Source: Rhizobium sp. Q54 (GTDB lineage: Bacteria > Pseudomonadota > Alphaproteobacteria > Rhizobiales > Aestuariivirgaceae). Taken from it: DNA of 60,611 bases. The first letter of the stretch is position 1. Each line of letters begins with the position of its first letter. The position numbers and the translations under genes are program-made. Location: the NCBI GenBank assembly GCA_945889445.1, contig CAMDBX010000016.1:1-60611 (forward strand), read 5' to 3'. The notes below the pieces were generated by a model. It was not told the origin of the DNA. It ran no database searches and saw only the letters and a program-made list of their open reading frames with translations. Below are positions 8,496-18,397 of the stretch, piece after piece.

Positions 8496-9515
8496 ATGAC
8501 ATCCATCGGCGCATTCATCTCGGGCTGTTCCGGTCCAGTGCTGAGCACGGCCGAGCGCGCTTTCTTCGCGCGCACCAACCCCTGGGGCCTAATCCTGTTC
8601 AAGCGCAATTGCGAGACGCCGGAGCAGTTGAAGCGGCTGACCAGCGACTTCCGCGATGCGGTGGGGCGCAAGACTGCGCCCGTGTTCATCGACCAGGAAG
8701 GCGGCCGCGTGCAGCGGCTGGGTCCGCCGAGCAACGCGTGGCGCCGCTACCCCGCCGCCCGCGCCTATGGCGAGGCCTTCAATGCCAGTGCGCTGGCGGG
8801 CCTGCGCGCCGCGCGCAACGTGGGCCGCCTGATGGCGGAAGACCTCATTGCCGCGGGGATCACGGCGAACTGCGTGCCGGTGCTGGACGTGCCGCAACCG
8901 GGCGCACACGAGATCGTGGGCAACCGTGCCTATTCGGACCGCATCGAAGCCATCATGGCGCTGGCGAGAGCCCATGCGGCGGGTTTTGCCGATGGCGGCG
9001 TGCTGCCGGTGATCAAGCACATTCCCGGCCACGGCCGGGCGCGGGCCGACAGCCATCTTGAACTGCCTGTGGTCGATGCCACGCGGGCCGAACTTGAAGC
9101 TGTGGACTTTCCGCCCTTTGCTGCCATGGCCGATGCGCCGATGGCGATGACGGCGCATGTGGTTTACACAGCGATCGACAAGACAGCGCCGGCCACGCTC
9201 TCCAAGAAGGTGATCTTGTCCGTCATCCGCAAGCAGATCGGGTTTCGCGGGCTGCTGATGACGGATGATCTTTCCATGAAAGCGCTGACCGGCAGCTATG
9301 CCGACAAGACGCGACGCGCACTGGATGCGGGGTGTGACATCGTTCTCCACTGCAACGGCGAGATGGTGCAGATGGAAGAGGTGGCTGCCGCCGCCGGTGT
9401 GCTGAAGGGCAAGGCCCTGTCACGGGCGAAGGCGGCGCTGAAGGCAGCCCGCAAGCCGCAGCCCTTCGACCGGAAGATGGCCCTGAAGGATCTTGAGGCG
9501 GTGTTGCCCGCCTGA
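8496..9515 (+). CDS. nagZ: Beta-N-acetylhexosaminidase (glycoside hydrolase family 3)
   Basis: This 339-residue cytoplasmic enzyme removes N-acetylglucosamine from anhydromuropeptides in peptidoglycan recycling. GH3/NagZ hallmarks are FIDQEGGRVQRL near residue 65, the KHIPGHGRARADSHLELP loop carrying the catalytic His and Asp, and MTDDLSMKAL with the nucleophilic Asp. No signal peptide is visible. It follows the SPOR gene by 21 bp and precedes scpA, an order common in alphaproteobacteria that ties septal peptidoglycan turnover to chromosome-segregation genes. Start and length agree with the family. Confidence 0.95.
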   Translation: MTSIGAFISGCSGPVLSTAERAFFARTNPWGLILFKRNCETPEQLKRLTSDFRDAVGRKTAPVFIDQEGGRVQRLGPPSNAWRRYPAARAYGEAFNASALAGLRAARNVGRLMAEDLIAAGITANCVPVLDVPQPGAHEIVGNRAYSDRIEAIMALARAHAAGFADGGVLPVIKHIPGHGRARADSHLELPVVDATRAELEAVDFPPFAAMADAPMAMTAHVVYTAIDKTAPATLSKKVILSVIRKQIGFRGLLMTDDLSMKALTGSYADKTRRALDAGCDIVLHCNGEMVQMEEVAAAAGVLKGKALSRAKAALKAARKPQPFDRKMALKDLEAVLPA

Positions 9516-9604
9516 ACGCCCCCCGGGCGTGCGCCAAGCGGGACGAGCCGGGTGTATCCCACTGGTGAATCTGGGGATAAGTTGTGGCATCTGGGCGAAT
9601 CACC

Positions 9605-9631
9605 CACCATCCCTTGGTATCAAGGGTGGTG
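9605..9631. terminator. Stem-loop between nagZ and scpA
   Basis: CACCATCCCTTG and CAAGGGTGGTG form a stem of about 11 bp with one bulged base around a GTAT loop. There is no U-run, so it may be an attenuating or mRNA-stabilising hairpin rather than a full intrinsic terminator. It lies 22 bp upstream of the scpA start. Confidence 0.4.
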
Positions 9632-9653
9632 ACGATGCGAGGATGATTCCGGC

Positions 9654-10493
9654 GTGAGCAGTCAGGACCAGAGCAACCAGGAACCGGTGGGCGCCCCAGA
9701 GGGCTGGCCCGATGGCGAGTCGCCACTGCGCACGGAGCCCGTGGCCGTCGTCGACGAGGGCATGCTGATCGTCGATGTCGGTGGCTTTGAGGGGCCGTTG
9801 GACCTGCTGCTTGAACTGGCCCGTCAGCACAAGGTTGATCTCAAGCATATCTCCATTCTCAAGCTTGCCGAGCAGTATCTCGAGTTCATCGAGAGGGCGC
9901 GCAAGCTGCAACTCGAGATCGCGGCCGATTATCTGGTCATGGCGGCATGGCTGGCTTATCTGAAGTCGCGGCTGCTGATCCCGGTTCCGCCCGGCTCGGA
10001 AGAGCAGGAGCCGGCCGACCTGGCCGCGCGCCTCGCCTTCCGACTGCAGCGCCTGCAAGCGATGCGCACGGCCTCCGAGAATTTGATGAAGCGCAGCGTG
10101 CTCGGCCGCGACGTGTTCGCGCGCGGTGCACCGGAGCCGATCATCGTCGATACCACGCGCCAGTATTCCGACAACCTCATCGACCTGCTGAAGGCCTATG
10201 CGGACCGGCGCAAGAAGAAGATGGTGCACCAGATCTATGTGCCCAAGCGCCATCCCACCTGGTCGATCAAGGAAGCCCGCAACGCGCTGGAGCGCATGGT
10301 GGGCGTGATGGACGACTGGGGCACCTTCGACATGTGGCTGGCGCAATACTTGACCGAGCCCGGCATGCGCCGGTCGGTGACGGCATCGAGTTTTACCGCA
10401 AGTCTCGAGCTTGCGCGCGAAGGCCTGCTGGAGCTGAGGCAGGAGGGGCCGTTCCGCCCCATCTATCTCAGGCGGCGGGCAAGTGCGGCCTGA
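9654..10493 (+). CDS. scpA: Segregation and condensation protein A
   Basis: This 279-residue kleisin subunit bridges the SMC heads and works with ScpB in chromosome compaction and segregation. The conserved N-terminal winged-helix segment is visible in VGGFEGPLDLLLELARQHK, followed by the helical ILKLAEQYLEF and LVMAAWLAYLKSRLL segments and a C-terminal winged helix. I accept the GTG at 9654. The upstream ATG at 9642 reads only four codons before a stop, and the next in-frame Met would leave a very short leader before the conserved region. About 35 acidic, unconserved residues precede the core. scpB follows after 32 bp. Confidence 0.93.
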   Translation: MSSQDQSNQEPVGAPEGWPDGESPLRTEPVAVVDEGMLIVDVGGFEGPLDLLLELARQHKVDLKHISILKLAEQYLEFIERARKLQLEIAADYLVMAAWLAYLKSRLLIPVPPGSEEQEPADLAARLAFRLQRLQAMRTASENLMKRSVLGRDVFARGAPEPIIVDTTRQYSDNLIDLLKAYADRRKKKMVHQIYVPKRHPTWSIKEARNALERMVGVMDDWGTFDMWLAQYLTEPGMRRSVTASSFTASLELAREGLLELRQEGPFRPIYLRRRASAA

Positions 10494-10525
10494 GGGCCGC
10501 GTCAGTGAAGTGACGGAGTGAGGAC

Positions 10526-11422
10526 ATGACCATGCAGACGCAAGCCGTAGCGGCCGAAGCCGCACACGACGAGGACGAGGCGATCGCGCATGAGGCGGGT
10601 GTCGAGGACGGAAACCCCGGTGAGGAAGAGGTTGTGGCCATCATCACCGAAGAGGTGATCGAGATCGAGATGGTGGTGGAAGAGTCCACCAAGGACATGC
10701 CGGACGGCGAGACCGAGGACCAGCCCTCGGCCACGGTGACGCGCCATCCGCGTGCCGACCGTAACCATCACCTGCGCATCGTCGAGGCCATTCTGTTTGC
10801 CACTGCCGAGCCGGTCGACGTGGCCCACCTCAAGGCTTTCCTGCCCGAGGGCACCGACATTGCCGGCCTGCTCACCGACTTGCAGGCCAACTACGCCAAC
10901 CGCGGCGTGAACCTCGTCGAAGTGGCCGGCAAGTGGCTGTTCCGCACATCCGATGATCTCAGCTACCTGCTGCGCCGCGAAAAGGTCGAGGCGCGCAAGC
11001 TCTCCAAGGCCGCGATGGAGACCCTGGCGATCATCGCCTATCATCAGGCCGTGACGCGCGCCGAGATCGAGGACATTCGTGGCGTTGCCATCTCCAAGGG
11101 CACGCTGGACCAGCTTCTGGAAATCGGTTGGGTGCGCATGCGCGGCCGCCGCAAGACGCCGGGGCGCCCCGTCACCTATGGCACGACGGACGCGTTCCTC
11201 AGCCATTTCGGCCTGAATGAAGTCGGTGACCTGCCGGGTCTGCAGGAGCTCAAGGGAGCTGGTCTGCTCGACGCCAACCTGCCGCCGGGCTTCGACATCC
11301 CGATGCCGCGATCAAGCGACGACCTGCTGCCCGACGAGGATCCGCTGGATGGCACCGAAACGGACCAGCTGCCGCTCGAAATGCACTTGCCGGAAGCGAG
11401 CGAAGAGCCGGGTTCGGTGTAA
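10526..11422 (+). CDS. scpB: Segregation and condensation protein B
   Basis: This 298-residue winged-helix protein is the partner of ScpA in the SMC-ScpAB complex. The conserved part begins near residue 78 (HHLRIVEAILFATAEPV) and includes KLSKAAMETLAIIAYHQAVT and the second winged helix with RGRRKTPGRPVTYGTT. The first 75 or so residues are strongly acidic and low in complexity, an extension often seen in alphaproteobacterial ScpB. In many relatives tatABC comes next; here it does not, and a short minus-strand hypothetical gene is found instead. Confidence 0.93.
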   Translation: MTMQTQAVAAEAAHDEDEAIAHEAGVEDGNPGEEEVVAIITEEVIEIEMVVEESTKDMPDGETEDQPSATVTRHPRADRNHHLRIVEAILFATAEPVDVAHLKAFLPEGTDIAGLLTDLQANYANRGVNLVEVAGKWLFRTSDDLSYLLRREKVEARKLSKAAMETLAIIAYHQAVTRAEIEDIRGVAISKGTLDQLLEIGWVRMRGRRKTPGRPVTYGTTDAFLSHFGLNEVGDLPGLQELKGAGLLDANLPPGFDIPMPRSSDDLLPDEDPLDGTETDQLPLEMHLPEASEEPGSV

Positions 11423-11466
11423 GCACCTGACGGACCGGCCTCGCGCGGCCGGTCATTTCATAGACA

Positions 11467-11661
11467 TCATGTGTGCGAGGACGTGGCGGCCCCGCGGCGT
11501 TCCGCGGCGCGTGCGATGGACGCCTCGGCGCGGCGGATGATGCCCGCGTCACCGGTGGCCACGGCGTTCCACATGAACGCACGCGCCACGGCGGGGTGGT
11601 TCAGCTGCTGGGCCACATCAAAGCGACGCTCGGCCTTTTCAAACGAATCATCAACGTCCAT
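11467..11661 (-). CDS. Small hypothetical protein
   Basis: This is a 64-residue open frame starting MDVDDSFEKAERRFDVAQQL. It reads like a real soluble protein: heptad-like charged helices, Ala-rich, with no membrane segment or cysteine. An alternative Met at 11691 would add ten basic residues. It lies convergent to scpB (44 bp gap) and downstream of another small gene on the same strand. I do not recognise the family. The case for it being real is the regular amphipathic composition and the absence of any better frame in this gap. Confidence 0.5.
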   Translation of the reverse strand: MDVDDSFEKAERRFDVAQQLNHPAVARAFMWNAVATGDAGIIRRAEASIARAAERRGAATSSHT

Positions 11662-11729
11662 GAAGGGAGTATGGCGGGGGCGCGTGCGCATGCTATTGGG
11701 ATTTTCTCATAGATGCGCTGCCGGACGAT

Positions 11730-12026
11730 TTATCCCGGCAATTCGGCGGTCTCCGCCGTGCGGGCGCGCTTGTCATAAAGGCATGCAAAGCGAGCCGGGG
11801 CGTTCTTCATGAGCGGCTGCGGCCAGTTGCCATCCACGATCACCAGCAACTTGTCGCTGAAGTCAACCGGCTTGCCCGTTCTCACCTTCTTGAGTTCGCT
11901 GGCTTTGGCGCAGGCGGCCGATGCGCGTGTGAAGAGTTCCGTCCAGGTTTCGGGCGATGAGGCGCGTGCGGATCCTGGGGCGGCTGCGATGGCGCCCAGA
12001 GCGAGGATGGTGGCGACAGGCTTCAT
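11730..12026 (-). CDS. Small secreted hypothetical protein
   Basis: This is a 98-residue protein with a plausible Sec signal peptide (MKPVATILALGAIAAAPGSARA, cleavage near residue 22). A mature domain of about 76 residues follows, with two cysteines (in SAACAK and FACLYD) that could form a periplasmic disulfide. A segment KLLVIVDGNWPQPLMKNAP precedes the second cysteine. It follows the aldehyde dehydrogenase on the same strand, only 12 bp after its stop, so the two may share a transcript. The function is unknown. Confidence 0.65.
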   Translation of the reverse strand: MKPVATILALGAIAAAPGSARASSPETWTELFTRASAACAKASELKKVRTGKPVDFSDKLLVIVDGNWPQPLMKNAPARFACLYDKRARTAETAELPG

Positions 12027-12038
12027 GCGTTTCCTCCC

Positions 12039-13520
12039 TTACAACTGGATGTAGGTGTTCTTCACCTGGCAGTACTTGTCCATGGCGTGGAGCGACTTGT
12101 CGCGGCCGATGCCGGACTGTTTGTAGCCGCCGAAGGGGTTGGTGATGTCGGAGCCCCAGACATTGTTGACGACCACCGTGCCGGCCTTGAGGCGGCGGGC
12201 CAGGCGGTGGGCACGGCTCACGTCGCGGGTCCACAGATTGGCCTGCAGGCCATAGATCGAGTCATTGGCGATCCGCACGGCCTCGTCTTCGTCCTTGAAG
12301 GAGACGGCGACGACGACGGGTCCGAAGATTTCCTCCTGGGCGATCTTCATGTCGTTCCTGACATCGGTGAAGACGGTGGGCTCGATATAGGTGCCGCCGC
12401 TGTCCTGGCGGGCCTGGGCGCCGCCTGCGGCCACTGTGGCGCCTTCCTCGCGGCCCGCGGCGATGTAGCCCAGCACGCGGTTCATCTGGTCCTTGTCGAC
12501 GACAGCACCCATGGAGGTGTTGGGGTCCAACGGATCGGCGGGTGTCCAGGGCTTTGCATTTCTCGCCATCAGCGCCACGAACTCGTCCCTGATCTTGTCC
12601 TCGACGAGGATGCGGGTGGGGGCGTTGCAGCTCTGGCCGGAATTGTAGAAGACGCCATCGGCCGAGGTCTTGGCGATATGCTCGAGATTGCCGGCGTCAG
12701 CGAAGACGATGTTGGGCGACTTGCCGCCCGTCTCCAGCGACACATGCTTCATGTTGGACTCGCCCGCATAGCGCAGGAAGTATTTGCCGACCACGGTGGA
12801 GCCGGTGAAGGCAACCATGTCGACGTCCATGTGGCGGCCAAGCGCCTGGCCCGCCGTCTCGCCGAAGCCGGGCAGGACCTGCAGCACGCCGTCAGGAAGA
12901 CCCGCCTCCGCAGCCAGTTCGGCGATGCGGATGGCGGTCAGCGGCGATTGCTCAGCGGGCTTCAGGATGATCGAGTTGCCGGTGGCAAGCGCCGGGCCCA
13001 GTTTCCACGAGGCCATCATGAGGGGATAGTTCCATGGCACCACGGCGGCGACGACGCCAATGGGTTCGCGCGTGATGAGCGAGACGGAGTCGGGGCGGTA
13101 GGGTGCCACCTCGTCATAGACCTTGTCGGCCGCCTCGGCATACCACTGGATGGCCTGGATGGAACCGGGGATGTCGCCGCCGGCGGATGCCGAGATCGGC
13201 TTGCCCATGTCGAGCGTCTCGAGGAGCGCCAGCTCGTCCTTGTGTCTGGCAATGAGGTCAGCGAATTTTAGCATCACCTTCTTGCGCTTGGCTGGGTGGC
13301 AGGCCGACCACGAACCCTTCTCGAACACCGCACGCGCTGCGGCGACGGCGCGGTTCACGTCCTCGGCGTCACACTCTGCAACCTGGGTCAGCACCCGGCC
13401 GTCGATGGGCGAGACGCAGTCGAACGTCTTACCGGAGGCGGCCGCCACGTACTTGCCATTGATGAAAGCCTGGTTGCGGTAGCTGAGGGTGGGGATCATG
13501 GCGCGATAGTCGACGGGCAT
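12039..13520 (-). CDS. NAD(P)-dependent aldehyde dehydrogenase (PuuC/gamma-aminobutyraldehyde type)
   Basis: This 493-residue aldehyde dehydrogenase oxidises an aldehyde to its acid with NAD(P)+. The catalytic Cys lies in NSGQSCNAPTRILVE and the general-base Glu in VSLETGGKSPNIVF. The cofactor-binding FTGSTVVGKYF, VVPWNYP and EEIFGPVV motifs are intact. Overall it resembles the gamma-glutamyl-gamma-aminobutyraldehyde/betaine-aldehyde branch, but the substrate cannot be fixed from sequence. The start at 13520 has a GGAGAGCC Shine-Dalgarno; a Met 13 codons upstream lacks one. It lies downstream of rpmG, separated by that gene's terminator, and upstream of the small secreted protein. Confidence 0.92.
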   Translation of the reverse strand: MPVDYRAMIPTLSYRNQAFINGKYVAAASGKTFDCVSPIDGRVLTQVAECDAEDVNRAVAAARAVFEKGSWSACHPAKRKKVMLKFADLIARHKDELALLETLDMGKPISASAGGDIPGSIQAIQWYAEAADKVYDEVAPYRPDSVSLITREPIGVVAAVVPWNYPLMMASWKLGPALATGNSIILKPAEQSPLTAIRIAELAAEAGLPDGVLQVLPGFGETAGQALGRHMDVDMVAFTGSTVVGKYFLRYAGESNMKHVSLETGGKSPNIVFADAGNLEHIAKTSADGVFYNSGQSCNAPTRILVEDKIRDEFVALMARNAKPWTPADPLDPNTSMGAVVDKDQMNRVLGYIAAGREEGATVAAGGAQARQDSGGTYIEPTVFTDVRNDMKIAQEEIFGPVVVAVSFKDEDEAVRIANDSIYGLQANLWTRDVSRAHRLARRLKAGTVVVNNVWGSDITNPFGGYKQSGIGRDKSLHAMDKYCQVKNTYIQL

Positions 13521-13551
13521 GTGGCTCTCCGGAACGGGGGTCAGAAATGCG

Positions 13552-13579
13552 AAAGGCACCGCCCGCGAGCGATGCCTTT
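13552..13579 (-). terminator. Hairpin terminator after rpmG
   Basis: On the minus strand AAAGGCATCGC and GCGGTGCCTTT pair, with one G:T wobble, around a six-base loop, and a T-containing tail follows. It is 26 bp downstream of the rpmG stop and upstream of the aldehyde dehydrogenase start. Confidence 0.65.
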
Positions 13580-13605
13580 TCGATTTGGGCCGTAAAGGTC
13601 CAAGA

Positions 13606-13773
13606 TTACTTGATCTTGGTTTCCTTGAACTCGACGTGCTTGCGCGCGACGGGGTCGTACTTCTTGAACGACAGCTTGTCGGTCTTGGTACGCGAGTTCT
13701 TCTTGGTCACGTAGAAGTAGCCGGTGTCGGCAGTCGACGCGAGCTTGATCTTGATAACGTTGCCTTTGGCCAT
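13606..13773 (-). CDS. rpmG: 50S ribosomal protein L33
   Basis: This 55-residue ribosomal protein reads [20 protein letters not shown] at its N-terminus, then [14 protein letters not shown], and ends in EFKETKIK. This matches proteobacterial L33 of the cysteine-free (non-zinc-ribbon) type. It is very basic. A GGAGAGCAT leader gives a Shine-Dalgarno sequence. It is followed by a stem-loop terminator and lies 54 bp downstream of the NUDIX gene, the usual alphaproteobacterial context (rnr-DUF983-NUDIX-rpmG). Confidence 0.97.
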   Translation of the reverse strand: MAKGNVIKIKLASTADTGYFYVTKKNSRTKTDKLSFKKYDPVARKHVEFKETKIK

Positions 13774-13827
13774 AATGCTCTCCAGAACACGAATTTGGGG
13801 CCGATAGACCCGAATTGGCAGGCAAAG

Positions 13828-14526
13828 TCAAGGCAGCGGGGAGATCTCGTCCTCGACCCAGTCCTTGCCCCGGTAATACTGGAAAGAGGCAGGGCATTCC
13901 GGGGTTGGCAGCTGGCCCTGATCAAGGAATGGTTTCAGACGCTTGAGGGCGTCAATGGTGATCAGCGGCAGGTCCAGCGAAGCGATATCGTCGAGCGTCA
14001 GCCATGACAGGGTGAGCAGCTCGCCGCCGCCGTCATGGTGGGGCTGGTCGATGTTGGACAAGTGCTTGGCGTCAGCCACGAAAAACCGGGAGTCGTAGCG
14101 CCTGGTGCGGCCCGGGGGCGTGATGGCCCGCATGAACAGGGTGAGGCCGGAAAGGTCGGGAGCGTCCTCCAGACGGCCGCGGCCGAACAGCAGGCCGGTC
14201 TCCTCCCAGGTCTCGCGCACCGCGGCATGGGCCAGGCCACGGGCCCGGGTGGGGGTGGGCTTGCCCCGCATGCGGTGCAGGAGCTTGGCGAGGGTGGCGG
14301 GGTGGAGGTCACGCCCCGGCTTCACGCGGCAGTCGGCGGCGTCCAACCGCCCACCGGGGAAGACGAACTTGTTGGGCATGAAGGCGTGGCCCTGGGCCCG
14401 CTGGCCCATGAGAATGCGGGGGCTCCCAAGCCCCTTGCGCACTAGGACCAGCGTGGCAGAGTCCTTTGGTTTCAGGACCTTGGCATGGACCTTGGAGCCT
14501 GCGAATTCCGGGTGGTCGTAGCTCAT
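13828..14526 (-). CDS. NUDIX hydrolase (CoA pyrophosphatase-like)
   Basis: This 232-residue NUDIX-fold pyrophosphohydrolase carries the core Nudix helix RGLAHAAVRETWEETGLLFG, containing the metal-binding REXXEEXG. Around it, NKFVFPGGRLDAAD gives the preceding glycine-rich strand. The substrate is unknown; NUDIX proteins of this layout in this neighbourhood are generally annotated only as NUDIX hydrolase. The start at 14526 (MSYDHPEFAGSKV) overlaps the DUF983 stop by 4 bp (ATGA), so the two are translationally coupled. A longer frame to 14649 would be antisense-like to DUF983 and is rejected. rpmG follows. Confidence 0.9.
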   Translation of the reverse strand: MSYDHPEFAGSKVHAKVLKPKDSATLVLVRKGLGSPRILMGQRAQGHAFMPNKFVFPGGRLDAADCRVKPGRDLHPATLAKLLHRMRGKPTPTRARGLAHAAVRETWEETGLLFGRGRLEDAPDLSGLTLFMRAITPPGRTRRYDSRFFVADAKHLSNIDQPHHDGGGELLTLSWLTLDDIASLDLPLITIDALKRLKPFLDQGQLPTPECPASFQYYRGKDWVEDEISPLP

Positions 14527-14942
14527 TCGGCCTCGAACCGATGTGCGGGATCGAAGCCGTGCATGCGGTTTGCCCACTGCAGGCCGACGATGGCGCCCTT
14601 GACGGCGGGCATGAGCGCGAAGGTCATCGACAGGACCACGGCCGTCCACAGCATGAAATGGACCGAGACGTCCGGATGCCAGATCTTCTCCACCACCAGC
14701 ACGAGCGGCACCACGATGTGGCCAACGATCATCATGGTGAAATAGGGCGGTGCGTCATCTGCCTGGTGATGGTGGAGTTCCTCGCCGCAGGCGGAGCAGG
14801 TGTCCGCCACCTTGAGATACTTGCCGAACATGCGGCCCTTGCCGCAGGCCGGGCAGGAACAGGTGAAGCCGCGCCACATCGCCTGCTTCCAGAAGCGGGG
14901 GTGGGCAAGGTGGATGGGCTGGGATTCGAGGGTGAGGGTCAT
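14523..14942 (-). CDS. DUF983 family zinc-ribbon membrane protein
   Basis: This 139-residue protein has an N-terminal zinc ribbon (CPACGKGRMF, then CSACGEEL about 20 residues later). Two membrane helices follow (about residues 68-85 and 92-115). The arrangement is that of DUF983 proteins, a widespread alphaproteobacterial family of unknown function often lying between rnr and a NUDIX gene. It overlaps the NUDIX start by 4 bp. Its promoter must lie in the 236-bp gap shared with the divergent TRAP genes (14943-15178), where I see no confident -35/-10 pair. Confidence 0.85.
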   Translation of the reverse strand: MTLTLESQPIHLAHPRFWKQAMWRGFTCSCPACGKGRMFGKYLKVADTCSACGEELHHHQADDAPPYFTMMIVGHIVVPLVLVVEKIWHPDVSVHFMLWTAVVLSMTFALMPAVKGAIVGLQWANRMHGFDPAHRFEAE

Positions 14943-15178
14943 GGGTTACGAGGATGGGGGCGGCCTTGGGCGAATTGAAGGTCTTTTCGTCCGCGCGACG
15001 GTGTGCCGCAAGGGGCTTCGCGCGTGACGGGTTTGAGGTTCGAACTCATGGAGGATTCCGCTGGCCGATTGTTTTGCTTGAAAGAGTGCGGTTCTTTGGG
15101 AATGCTGATTGTAATTTCCATCAGATCGGCTGGTATTGTCCAGTCCCTGACATGGATGACGGGGAGCTTCCGGAGCGA

Positions 15179-15718
15179 ATGATCGCATTGCTGTCGTTTT
15201 CCCGCGCAATCGACCGGATCAGCCATGTTGCCGCCATCGTGGCGGCAATCCTCGCCTTTGTGAGTTGCTTCATCAGCGCGGCAAATGCCTTGTCGCGCTA
15301 TCTGCTCGACGCTTCATCAAACGCATGGCTGGAGATCCAGTGGCAGATGTTTGCCGGCATCTTTCTGCTGGGCGCGGCATGGGTTCTGAAGCTCAACGAG
15401 CACGTCCGTGTTGACCTGATTTACGGCAGCCTGTCACCTCGGTCCCGCGCCAAGGTCGACATCTTCGGCTTCCTGTTTTTCTTCTTTCCGTTTTGTCTCG
15501 TGATGCTGGACATGACCATACCGTGGTTCCTGCGCAGCTTCTGGTCGGGCGAGGGGTCGGCCAATGCAGGGGGCCTGCCGGTATGGCCGGTAAAGGGTTT
15601 GCTGCCCATCGGCTTCGGACTGCTGGCGCTGCAGGGAGTGTCGGAGCTCATCAAGCGCCTCGCGGTGCTGCGCGGCACTGGCGAAGTTGAACTCAGCTAT
15701 GAGAGGCCCCTTCAGTGA
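15179..15718 (+). CDS. dctQ: TRAP transporter small permease (DctQ)
   Basis: This 179-residue inner-membrane protein has four hydrophobic helices and is the small subunit of a tripartite ATP-independent periplasmic transporter. Its AWLEIQWQMFAGIFLLGAAW segment and the DLIYGSL motif after the second helix are typical of DctQ. I place the start at the ATG at 15179 because CGGAG lies about 7 bp upstream. Another Met at 15152 is possible. It is the first gene of dctQ-dctM-dctP, with dctM beginning 15 bp after its stop. Confidence 0.88.
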   Translation: MIALLSFSRAIDRISHVAAIVAAILAFVSCFISAANALSRYLLDASSNAWLEIQWQMFAGIFLLGAAWVLKLNEHVRVDLIYGSLSPRSRAKVDIFGFLFFFFPFCLVMLDMTIPWFLRSFWSGEGSANAGGLPVWPVKGLLPIGFGLLALQGVSELIKRLAVLRGTGEVELSYERPLQ

Positions 15719-15733
15719 GCACGGAGAGACCCC

Positions 15734-17146
15734 TTGCTTGACTATGGCCTTCTCGCACCAACGATGTTCGCCGGGCTCATCCTGTTCCTGCTGATCGGCT
15801 TTCCGGTCGCATTCTCGCTCGCATCGCTCGGTCTGTTCTTCAGTTTCATTGCGATTGAAACGGGCTACTTCGGTGTCGAGTTCATGCAGGCACTGCCGGC
15901 GCGGGTGTTCGGCATCATGTCGAACGAACTGCTCCTGGCCATTCCCTTCTTCACGCTGATGGGCGTGGTGCTGGAGAAATCCGGCCTCGCCGAAGACCTG
16001 ATGGAAGGCTTCGGCCAACTCTTTGGTTCAATGCCGGGCGGCCTTGCACAGGCGGTCATCTTCGTCGGCGCGATTCTCGGCGCGATCACCGGCACGGTTG
16101 CAGCCAGCGTTATCGCCATCGGCATGATCTCCATTCCGATCATGATGAAGTATGGCTATGACATGAAACTCGGTACCGGGGTGATTGCCGCCTCAGGCAC
16201 CATCACACAGGTCATTCCGCCATCGTTGGTGCTGATCGTTCTTGCCTTCCAGCTGGGCGTGCCCGTTGGCGACATGTACCTTGGGGCCATTGGCCCCTCG
16301 ATTGCGCAGGTGCTTCTGTTCTCCGGTTTCATATTGCTGGTCTCGATTTTCCAGCCGCACCGGGTGCCCGCATTGCCGCCCGAGGCACGCACCCTGAGGG
16401 GCATGGCCCTGTGGTCAAAGGTTGCCTGGGGAATGGTGCCTTCGCTGGTGCTGATTTTCCTTGTTCTCGGCACCATCTTCATGGGCATCGCTTCACCCAC
16501 CGAAGCCGGCGCCATGGGTTCGATGGGCGCCATTCTGCTTGCCGTTGCGCATGGCCGGTTCTCCTGGAAAAAACTGTGGGAGTCCGCCGACGGAACCATG
16601 CGCATCACCACCATGGTGATTTTCATCCTGATCGGCGCTACGGTTTTCAGCCTGGTGTTTCAGGGCGTCAATGGCGGCAAGTGGATTGAGCATCTGCTCA
16701 GCCACATTCCGGGCGGGCGACTGGGCTTTCTTATCTTCATCAACATTTTCATCTTCTTCATCGCCTTCTTTCTCGATTTCTTCGAGATCGTGTTCATCAT
16801 CGTGCCGCTGCTGATACCGACGGCCGTGGCACTGGACATCGACCTGATCTGGCTTGGCGTGCTGCTCTGCGTGAACATGCAGACGGCCTTCATGCACCCG
16901 CCTTTCGGTTTTGCGCTGTTCTACCTGAGGGGCATTGCGCCACCGGAGATCAAGAGCCGGGACATCTATCTGGGGTCGATACCCTGGATCTTCCTCCAGC
17001 TCATTCTGGTGGCGCTGATCATCACATTTCCGGCAATCGTGGACTACTGGATTGCAGACGCAGCGAAGCTCAACGATGCTGGCGTCCAGCAGCAGCTGGA
17101 CGACATACAGATGCCGACCATTGCGCCGCTCGATTTCAACCAATGA
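15734..17146 (+). CDS. dctM: TRAP transporter large permease (DctM)
   Basis: This 470-residue polytopic inner-membrane protein is the ion-coupled channel subunit of the TRAP transporter. It has the repeated hydrophobic architecture of the DctM/IT superfamily, including IGFPVAFSLASLGL, IMSNELLLAIPFFTLMGVVL, GAITGTVAASVIAIG and the second-half counterpart ASPTEAGAMGS. The frame opens with TTG at 15734, which is preceded by GGAGAG; no ATG lies before the conserved first helix. It is co-transcribed with dctQ, and dctP follows after 41 bp. Confidence 0.92.
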   Translation: MLDYGLLAPTMFAGLILFLLIGFPVAFSLASLGLFFSFIAIETGYFGVEFMQALPARVFGIMSNELLLAIPFFTLMGVVLEKSGLAEDLMEGFGQLFGSMPGGLAQAVIFVGAILGAITGTVAASVIAIGMISIPIMMKYGYDMKLGTGVIAASGTITQVIPPSLVLIVLAFQLGVPVGDMYLGAIGPSIAQVLLFSGFILLVSIFQPHRVPALPPEARTLRGMALWSKVAWGMVPSLVLIFLVLGTIFMGIASPTEAGAMGSMGAILLAVAHGRFSWKKLWESADGTMRITTMVIFILIGATVFSLVFQGVNGGKWIEHLLSHIPGGRLGFLIFINIFIFFIAFFLDFFEIVFIIVPLLIPTAVALDIDLIWLGVLLCVNMQTAFMHPPFGFALFYLRGIAPPEIKSRDIYLGSIPWIFLQLILVALIITFPAIVDYWIADAAKLNDAGVQQQLDDIQMPTIAPLDFNQ

Positions 17147-17157
17147 CAGCTGAATGA

Positions 17158-18276
<1,119 letters not shown>

Positions 18277-18290
18277 GATCACTAAGCGCT

Positions 18291-18318
18291 CTGCCTCCCC
18301 GCCCAGGCGGGGAGGCAG
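18291..18318 (+). terminator. Strong hairpin after the TRAP operon
   Basis: CTGCCTCCCCG and CGGGGAGGCAG form a perfect 11-bp stem around a six-base loop, 15 bp after the dctP stop. No U-run follows, so it may act bidirectionally or protect the 3' end. Confidence 0.6.
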
Positions 18319-18397
18319 CCTTGACCATGGGAACCATCTGGCCGGTCCAGATCAGGGCTTGACAGCCACGAGAGACCGACGCGCATCCGGGCGCTGA

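Noticed and set aside
9516-9653. Possible tRNA or small RNA in the nagZ-scpA gap
   Set aside because: No cloverleaf or TPsiC-like segment; only one bulged stem is evident.
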